NCBI GenBank assembly: GCA_038503075.1 | Contig: JBCAML010000004.1 | Span: 1,943,149 to 2,007,148, forward strand | Source of the DNA: Gyromitra esculenta | Lineage: Eukaryota > Ascomycota > Pezizomycetes > Pezizales > Discinaceae | Direction: 5' to 3' | Length of the DNA stretch: 64,000 nt | Shown here: positions 56,201-64,000 of the stretch, piece by piece | How the letters are laid out: each line of letters opens with the position of its first letter | How positions within the stretch are numbered: position 1 is the stretch's first letter | Notes under the pieces: generated by a model | Database searches by the model: none | What the model saw: only the letters and a program-made list of their open reading frames with translations | Told to the model about the DNA's origin: nothing | Translations under genes and position numbers: made by a program

Positions 56201-56867
56201 AGTATCTACAACTAGCCATTGAGGCCCATAGCTGTTGTTCTTTAGTTTGAGAGGAGAGGTTACTTTGCGTTGGGTGTAGGCCAAATGTCAGTCTACAATC
56301 TTGCCACTACCGGATTCAAAGTGTCAGTCGCCAGCATTCCCCCAGGCACCAGGACGTGCCCATTTGTGATGTTGGAACGCCACTGAATAATATGCTACCT
56401 GTTTAAAATACTCACCTAGCCCGTCTGGTTTTATCCCATCCAGCTTTTGCTTTACCACAGTTCAACTTCTCGAAGTGCTAGATTTTGAAGGTATGTAGTA
56501 GCAGAGTACGTGTATTCTGAATAACGGAATCAGCTACTCTACTAGTGGATTGATTCAACCTCTAGCTCTAGAGACACGATGTCCTCCTCCTTCCGTACGT
56601 GCGCCTTCAATGGTTGCCCCGTACCCGATATTACCTATCCACCGGAGCGACTAACTATCCGGTCACATGACTGCTATCTCCTCTTATTCGCTATGTCCGG
56701 CGCTGGGGGTGAGCCAATGCTGTACAGGAGCTCCCGGGATTGACTCGCGCTATATTGGATAAACACCTACATATTGATATCGGGGCCCTGATAGTTTGAG
56801 ACACCAAGTAGTATTTCATTATTATTTTATCTATTCGATTCTGTACAAGCACTATAACAATCCGACC
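53300..56867. other. 3.6-kb intergenic region, no supported gene
   Basis: (TA)n near 53346-53358, AGCAGC repeats at about 53590-53606 and a T-run at 53780-53790. Fragments of open frame at 55391-55615, 55574-55765 and 55880-56086 have no recognisable domains. Possibly degenerate repeat DNA. Confidence 0.5.
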
Positions 56868-57975
<1,108 letters not shown>

Positions 57976-58703
57976 ATCTGCACCAGGCTGGAGGTGCGAG
58001 TTGGGAGCAGTTTACTGCATCACGTATCTGCAAGGAACGGGAATGGCGTTGAGTGGAGTGGCGAAGCAGCTAGTCAACACGCAGTGGTGTCAACTCTGTT
58101 TGAACGTCGCAGCGCGACTTCTACAGCACAGCAGTTACCTGCAGTTAATGCCGCTATGCGGGTCGCCAGCTGAGCTGCCAAGAGCTGGGCCGTTGGGGTG
58201 GAGCGGAAAATAAATAAACTACATGTATCTGCATGTCCGTGGGATCACCGGTAAATTAAATACAGTGGGCTTTCGTTACAAGAGTAGCTACATGTGGTCA
58301 GGGCATTGCTTGTAGAACGGAGATGTTTGCATTGGGAAACACTCCACGTGTAGGTGCTGTGGAATAAGAAGGGTCTTGGGACTTGGCCACGATCCAAGCA
58401 CATGTAATATAACTCGACATGTGGACTGGACGGGGCTGCTCCTCCCTCGTTTCCATCTAAAGCAGAGTTTCGCCTGTATAATGATTCCGGAAACGAGTTG
58501 GGCGTGTTTGCATTTGCCAGTCACAGTTTCTCACTCGAAATTACTGGCTTGGGACGGCGCCAGAGGGTTTGACCCACATCCCATAGTATTTTGACCCAGC
58601 ATTTGAAAATAAAGATCTGGTAGAGGAACAGAATTATTTTTTGTAATTTATTAATTTAGTTATATTATTAGTTTAGCATTTCTCCTTCCCCTCTCATACC
58701 AAA

Positions 58704-58737
<34 letters not shown>

Positions 58738-58791
58738 CATACCAAACTCACTGCCTGCTGACCCAAGAATTCTCTAACCGTCCACGCAGCC
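57976..58791. promoter_or_regulatory. Divergent upstream region TGS1/CYTH gene
   Basis: 816 bp with a TACATGTA octamer (58220-58227) and a (TATC)n microsatellite close to the CYTH start. No gene seen. Confidence 0.45.
58704..58737. repeat. (CTAT)n microsatellite
   Basis: About eight tetranucleotide units some 55 bp before the CYTH-gene ATG. Confidence 0.95.
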
Positions 58792-59535
58792 ATGCCCCTC
58801 CACCTCATATCCCGGCGCTTCCTCTTCGCCCCTCTCCTGCTCCGTCCCTTCGGCCTCAACACCGGGACCCCCCGCTTCGCAGCGCACAACTACCGCAGCA
58901 CCTCCGAAATCGTCGATATCTACTACGACACATCCGCGCGCCAGCTCGCCAGCAGCAAAATCTCGCTCCGCACGCGCAACGGCATCTGGCAGCTGAAGCA
59001 GCGACTCCCGTTCCCTCCCGCGCCACAGAAAAGCGACCATCTGCACGAAGAGAGTAATAGCCTTAGCACGCGCGTGTGGAGAGAGCTCACAGACCGCAGA
59101 GATATCATGCTGTTTGTTGAGAACTTGCTCGGGAAGCAGGCGATGATGATGATGAATGACGACGGGCGCAAAGAGGGCGTTGTTGGAAACACACTGACGT
59201 TTAATTTTGGGATGGAGGTTGTTTCGGAGCTGGCGCTGACGAGGATTAGCTATGTGCTTGATAACCAGTGGATGGTGGATCTGGACCATGTGAAGGGGAG
59301 CGGGTATCAAGTTGGCAAGGTTGAAGCGGAGTTGGATGGAGGAGAGGGAGAGGGAGAGGGAGATGGAAAAGGGCTGATGGGGGTGGCCAGGCAGAGGGCT
59401 GAGCAAATAGAGAACATGATGGACAGGTACAAGTGGTTTTTCAGGGCGGTGCCAGACCCGGGGGAGGGGGTGAAAGGGAAGATGTGTGCTTGGTTCCAGA
59501 AGCCCGCGATAGCGAATGAAGGGGTGGAAAAGTAG
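58792..59535 (+). CDS. CYTH-domain protein (thiamine-triphosphatase-like), degenerate active site
   Basis: A single exon of 247 aa. Family-like segments are NTGTPRF, IVDIYYDTSARQLASSKISL, LRTRNGIWQLKQR, ISYVLDNQWMVDLDHV and YQVGKVEAELD, which match the tunnel-fold strands of fungal CYTH/ThTPase proteins. The usual N-terminal E-x-E-x-K metal/phosphate signature is replaced by a sequence without Glu (PLHLISRRFLFAP). A Met run (QAMMMMNDDG) and a Gly/Glu repeat (DGGEGEGEGDGKG) look like lineage-specific expansions. Either the enzyme has lost triphosphatase activity or the true N-terminus lies in an upstream exon not found here. Confidence 0.72.
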   Translation: MPLHLISRRFLFAPLLLRPFGLNTGTPRFAAHNYRSTSEIVDIYYDTSARQLASSKISLRTRNGIWQLKQRLPFPPAPQKSDHLHEESNSLSTRVWRELTDRRDIMLFVENLLGKQAMMMMNDDGRKEGVVGNTLTFNFGMEVVSELALTRISYVLDNQWMVDLDHVKGSGYQVGKVEAELDGGEGEGEGDGKGLMGVARQRAEQIENMMDRYKWFFRAVPDPGEGVKGKMCAWFQKPAIANEGVEK

Positions 59536-60070
59536 GGGTAGCATCTAAATGAGGGTTATTTTTCCTGTGGCCTTGCAGTTGGTCTGCTCGACTATCTGAA
59601 CGTGCCATGTCTATAAACCCCTGGGCAATGTGGCCATAGGTGATGTTATATTGGCCCTCACAGCTGTCACTCCAGCCAAGATACTCTATATTCTGGCAAT
59701 CACTGGCAGTCACTCGCCTCATTGCAAACTTGCAAATCCGACCGCAGCCGGCCGTTTCCATGCCGATTTCCGCCCACCGTGGGTATTGGCTGCACCAAAA
59801 ATGTTCCAATTCCCTTCCAATTCCCTTCGACAAGTGGGCTCTAGACGGTGAGATTTTCGGAAAGAGGCGGGCTACAGGAGCTTATGTGGGGTTCGGGGTT
59901 TTTGCTGCGCCGTTGATGTGGGCCCTGTGCAATAGCTCAGAGTCTGAACCCCACCACTCAGGAAAAAAACCCAACCCCAATTCCACAAAATCCCACCTCA
60001 ACTCCAGAAACCCCACAACCCTTCCTCCCCACTTCACCTACCAATCTCTCTTCGCAAAATACAGACAAAA
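59536..60070. other. Intergenic region CYTH/APT1
   Basis: 535 bp; open frames on both strands are without family features. The APT1-proximal part is C/A-rich, as expected of a leader. Confidence 0.45.
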
Positions 60071-60682
60071 ATGTCATACGATCTCGACGACGCCAGCATC
60101 GAGGAACTCCCTCTCCTCCAATCCAAACTCCGCTCCTCCCTCCGCCAGTTCCCCAACTTCCCCCAACCCGGTATCCTCTTCGAAGACATCCTCCCCATCT
60201 TCGCCTCTCCCTCGCTGCACGCAACCCTCCTCCGCGCCCTCGAACTCCACGTGCAAGCGACTCATCCCCCAACACTCACCCCGCCCTTTGCCGGCGTCGA
60301 CGTTGTCGTCGGCCTCGAGGCGCGCGGATTCCTCTTCGGCCCGTCGCTGGCGCTGAAACTCGGCGCTGCGTTCGTCCCTGTGCGGAAGCAGGGGAAGCTG
60401 CCGGGCGAGTGCGTCAAGGTTGGCTACGAAAAGGAGTATGGAACCGATTTCTTCGAGATGCAGAGGGACGCGATTAAGCCCGGACAACGGGTCTTGATTG
60501 TGGACGATATCATCGCTACCGGCGGGTCTGCGAAGGCTGCTGGCGAGCTGGTTAGGCTGCTTGGGGGCGATCTGGTGGAATATGTTTTTATTTTGGAGCT
60601 GGATTTTTTGAAGGGGAGGGAGAAGCTTGGTGCTCCTGTGTACACTTTACTGACTGGGCAGGAGGAGGCTCTGAAGAATTGA
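60071..60682 (+). CDS. APT1: Adenine phosphoribosyltransferase
   Basis: A single intronless exon of 203 aa. Key blocks: [20 protein letters not shown] near the N-terminus, [33 protein letters not shown], and the PRPP-binding motif [20 protein letters not shown]. These are diagnostic of APRT, which converts adenine and PRPP to AMP in purine salvage. Expected cytosolic. The 5' half is strongly GC-rich compared with neighbours. Confidence 0.97.
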   Translation: MSYDLDDASIEELPLLQSKLRSSLRQFPNFPQPGILFEDILPIFASPSLHATLLRALELHVQATHPPTLTPPFAGVDVVVGLEARGFLFGPSLALKLGAAFVPVRKQGKLPGECVKVGYEKEYGTDFFEMQRDAIKPGQRVLIVDDIIATGGSAKAAGELVRLLGGDLVEYVFILELDFLKGREKLGAPVYTLLTGQEEALKN

Positions 60683-61440
60683 ACTGGAGGGGGGGAAGGG
60701 CTGGGGTAATTTTTTTTGAAAAGGTTTTTGTATAGAGTTTTGTATACCATATAGAGCTGCCTACAGAATATGTCGGGGTTGGTTGGTGTTTATCTGGCAA
60801 CTTTCTTGGTTCTCGTCCATTTCCGTTTCCGCCGCCTAAAGCTCAAGGTTACATATTCACATGTTTCACATATTCAACAGTGTCTACAGCTACGGTGGGA
60901 TTAAGGTGCGCGTTGTACGGGAGAGTAGATGTATTTACATTTAACGAGCTGGTCCTCCAGAATAATGCTTCCTCGATAGACATGCTGTCAAGCCATAGTG
61001 CTTCTCTACTGCAATGCCAGGGCCGTCGATTATCTTGGGAATAAAAGCAAACATTAAGATTTCCAGCATCCCCACCCACCGGACGAGTGTTAAACACACC
61101 ATAGAGTTTGTTGAATAAAATGAATAGATGTGTGATATTCAGTCTTAAGTGAAGCGCAGAAGAGAAAAGAGAATAGAAGAACGGACATGGAGCCCCATAT
61201 ATATATACTCCCTATGGAGTCATATATAAACAGGTATATGGAGGGGATCTTTGGGCGCCGAATAGATCGGCCCCAGCAACCCCTATTAGCAGGTGAGACT
61301 ATTGACCGAACTGACATCAGTACCTCGAAGCGCGACGCGCCAAAGAAACACTAGAAAGCCTATCCTATGGATATATACCATATATCCAGCAGAGTTGGCC
61401 AGCAGATATCCGAGTGACAACCCATGATGATTCAAGGCCT
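60683..61440. other. Convergent intergenic region APT1/NiCoT
   Basis: 758 bp of 3' flanks for two convergent genes, with an AT dinucleotide run near 61197-61208. No gene supported. Confidence 0.5.
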
Positions 61441-63297
61441 CTATGATCGTCCCGCCTCAATCTCCCCCCTTCCTTGCTCAATCACCCGAATCTCATCGCT
61501 CGGCATTTTCTTCCCCCCTCCCTCGGCAGGCCGACGTAATAAGTCCCCACCACACCCCCCATCCTCCTCCAAAGCACCGCAGTCAGCCGATAGCCTTAAT
61601 CTACCCTCCTCCATGCTCTTATTGATCTTCTTTCTCCACGGCCTATAGGCCAGCACACTGACCAGCCCAGCAAGCACGAATAGCCCGGCGATACACCCCC
61701 CGATCACATCGTACATATCGCTGACCCTCCCCACGCCGTCCCAGAACGGGCCCTTGGGGTCTGCGATGTTGAGGATTAGCGAAAATAGCTGGATCGTGCC
61801 GATGACGACGGCGACTATTACGGTGACGATGGTCAGCACTATGGAGTAGTATAGGATCGCGATGTCGTCTTGCGCGAACGAAGAGGTGGTGTAGAGTGCG
61901 GACATTAGTGCGCCATCGGTGGTGTCGAGGAGACACATCCCGGCTTTTTCTGGATTAGAGTTTTTTTTTTTCCTTTAAGGGGGAGGGATGGAGGGAGGGG
62001 AGGGCTCTTTACCGGTGAAAAGGATGGGGAAAATGAGGATCAGCCAGATGTTTGTCCCTTTTGCTGCTTGGATGGATGCAATTCCGAGGAGAGCAATCTG
62101 TTTTTTTCGAAATAGTTAGATGCTAGCTTTTGATGGGTACAGTCCTCTGAGCATGAGCTTACCTCAGACGAAGTATCAAACCCCAATCCAACTACGCTCA
62201 CCATCTAGTCAGCCACTCCCTAAATCCCTCTAACCAGATATATATATATATAAAGACTCGTGTAAACTTACAAAGCACACCCAGCGGATACATTTTCCAC
62301 GGCCTATCAATCATCTTGAAAGCGCCTTTGAACACCTGCATTAAACACCCAGCTCCTTGAATCCCCCACTCATTGTCAACTTCCACAATCCCTCCCGCAG
62401 CAATCAATCTTTGCATCTCCTTAACCAGCTTATACAAGATCCACAGATTCATGAGTGCCAGAATGAGCAGAAAAGCCGCCGAAACCGAAGTGCCAATGAT
62501 GCCTCCCACCCGCTCAAACGAGCCAAACCGGTCACTGAAGGAAGCCGCGGTAGCCGCAACAGCGATGGAGGTCAATACTACTATTCTGTTGTAAAGTAAA
62601 CCAGGCATCCATTAGGTTTCAGGGTTAGGGTTATGTATATTGAGAGGGGCATGATAATATGAAGGTATATGGAATGACTGACGTAGAGTGACCCAGAGAG
62701 AAGAACATGCCGACGGTTACTGGGCGCTGTCCGTCTGCTATTAGACGCCGTGTCATAAGGTCAATTGCCTGTCAGTTTAGTGTTAGTTTTTTTTAGCATA
62801 CTGCAGTATGGGGGGGAAGGGGAGAGGTCATGCTATGTCTTAACTGATATATGGTCTGCGTCTAAGGCATGTCTCAGGCCTAGAGTATATGCTAGAACTG
62901 CTGTTCCTAGTAATGGCCTTTAAAGTCCCCGATGTTAATATTTTCCCTTAATGCAGACCGCCATGGCTAATGCTGTGGGCCGTGGGGATTTGGGAGAACG
63001 AACCTATGGAAGTGCTATAGCACACGACCTCAACTTGCTGTCAGCAAATCAACCCGACCTCCCGTTGCTATCTATCCTGTCATCCTAATTGGGGGGAAGG
63101 GGGATGAAACAAAAGGGTTGATATATATCGTATTTGAGGCTACAAACCAGAGCGACACCTGCCCCCGCCCAACAAACCACATTTGCGACAGCAACCGCGA
63201 CAATAATGCCAACGACGGACACCGGCAAGTTCCGGAGGTAAGGGACTTTATCTGCAGCTTTCGCTTTTGTTAAGCGAGATAGGTCTGGCGAAGCCAT
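61441..63297 (-). CDS. NiCoT-family high-affinity nickel/cobalt permease
   Basis: Eight exons: 63297-63148, 63014-63004 (11 nt), 62917-62845, 62768-62683, 62585-62272, 62191-62163, 62097-62013 and 61949-61441, giving 418 aa. The frame closes at every junction. NiCoT signatures are all present: TLGLRHALDADHIS (the metal-selecting HX4DH helix), AIDLMTRRLIADGQRPVTVG, FFSLGHSTIVVLTSIAVA, LGFDTSSEIALLGIASIQAA and MCLLDTTDGALMSALYTT. About eight membrane helices are expected. Family members import Ni2+ or Co2+, typically for urease in fungi. The micro-exon adds HFH plus two bases of Arg, restoring the conserved ALHFHRPLLGTAVLAY segment. The C-terminal about 60 residues are a polar cytosolic tail. 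Introns are 63-133 nt. Confidence 0.92.
63004..63014 (-). other. 11-nt micro-exon of NiCoT gene
   Basis: CACTTCCATAG, bounded upstream by a GCTATAG acceptor and downstream by a GTTCGT donor. It keeps the frame between exon 1 (phase 0) and exon 3 (needs two bases) and encodes the expected HFH. Confidence 0.8.
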
Positions 63298-64000
63298 CTA
63301 TTTAAACTTGTTAGTTCTTGCAACAGAACCGGGAAGGAAAAGGTGGGGGGAGGGTTTGAACGGTAAACACCTTCAGTGCCAGTAACACCACCACCAAATC
63401 AATGAGCAAATCCCCTTGAATCCTCAGTTGAAACAAAGAAACCCTAAAAGAAGATCTCAAGGGAGAAAGGAAACCTCGAGGAAAGAATGAAGAACGAAAC
63501 GAAACGAAAACCGGTTGGGAGGAACCTCTCGCGAGAATCAGTGTGACGTTAATTCCAGATTTCATGTGCTTATGCGGGGAGCTTATCATCTATCGGTATT
63601 CTCCGTATCTATAGTATTGCTTTATCTTACTCTGTACCTACTTTTCTTGCAATTGTCGTTCCAAAAAAGCCTAGTTGCGGGATATAGGAGATTCAGAGGA
63701 TGCTTTAAACGCTTAACTTGTCTAACTACATAGCCATCTTGAGTTGGGTGCGATAATAATAGGGTAAACATGCTAAAACACCTAAAGAAAAAAAAAAAAA
63801 TCATCACTACATAGGTTGCCCTCTTTTATACTATTCTCAGAAAAAAGTCAATGTCGTAAATCCCGCTCTATAAGAAAAAAACAGTTTGTGGGAAAAGCGA
63901 AAGTAATCCAAAACCGCCCGCCTCGTTAGTATTCATCGTTTTTGTTTGGGGAATTCGATTCAACATTTAACGAGCAAATAAGCAAGCCCCGTAAGGTGAA
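63298..64000. other. NiCoT upstream region to window end
   Basis: 703 bp with A-runs (63788-63799) and no supported gene. The NiCoT promoter should lie here. Confidence 0.45.

Noticed and set aside
59441..59833. 130-aa minus-strand frame with several Cys
   Set aside because: Half of it is antisense to the CYTH coding end; no ATG with a signal peptide, and no family.

Overview
The window is eukaryotic nuclear DNA from a filamentous ascomycete (Pezizomycotina). I infer this from many short GT-AG introns (mostly 48-160 nt), branch-like CTAAC/CTGAT sequences, and a gene set typical of filamentous fungi: fungal-type Pex26, Sgf73, NiCoT nickel permease, fungal Oca-type phosphatase and DUF4238. The class cannot be fixed from sequence alone. 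The TE-punctuated, unusually long intergenic stretches would fit an early-diverging lineage such as Pezizomycetes, but that is a weak guess.

Layout. 0-6 kb: PKA catalytic subunit (-) with a long ATG-free leader, repeat-bearing intergenic DNA, and an NFKBIL1-like protein (-). 6-9.5 kb: a DUF4238 gene (+), a small membrane ORF and a 119-nt palindrome; this is the most accessory-looking pocket. 9.5-22 kb: a dense housekeeping block with CAF1/PARN-like nuclease (-), PEX26 (+), SGF73 (+), MOZART1 (-), mitochondrial beta-ketoacyl synthase CEM1 (-), twinfilin (-) and an Oca-type phosphatase-like protein (+). 23.9-28.2 kb: a DRS2-type flippase (+). 28-32.5 kb: intergenic DNA with a TA-flanked MITE, then the long CDC4 leader. 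32.5-34.7 kb: CDC4 F-box/WD40 (+). 34.7-42.2 kb: gene desert with a hAT-like non-autonomous element showing a perfect 8-bp target-site duplication, tRNA-like relics and an orphan ORF. 42.2-50.5 kb: RPL30 (-), RPN5 (-), RMD1-like DUF155 (+), nitronate monooxygenase (+) and ERG8 (+). 52-64 kb: an unrecognised basic/coiled-coil protein (-), TGS1 (-), CYTH protein (+), APT1 (+) and a NiCoT nickel transporter (-) with an 11-nt micro-exon.

The genes do not form an evident pathway cluster. They serve unrelated housekeeping processes: cAMP signalling, proteasome/SCF turnover, RNA modification and decay, peroxisome import, mitochondrial fatty-acid synthesis, actin, lipid flipping, sterol precursor and purine salvage. 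I see no secondary-metabolite cluster, rRNA gene or CRISPR, and no convincing new multi-gene system. The most interesting signals are non-genic: four structurally distinct inverted-repeat elements, a marked excess of the palindromic octamer TACATGTA in non-coding DNA, very long ATG-free leaders, and exons too small for simple ORF calling. All exon models below were assembled by eye from splice signals and checked by reading-frame arithmetic; no alignment was run.
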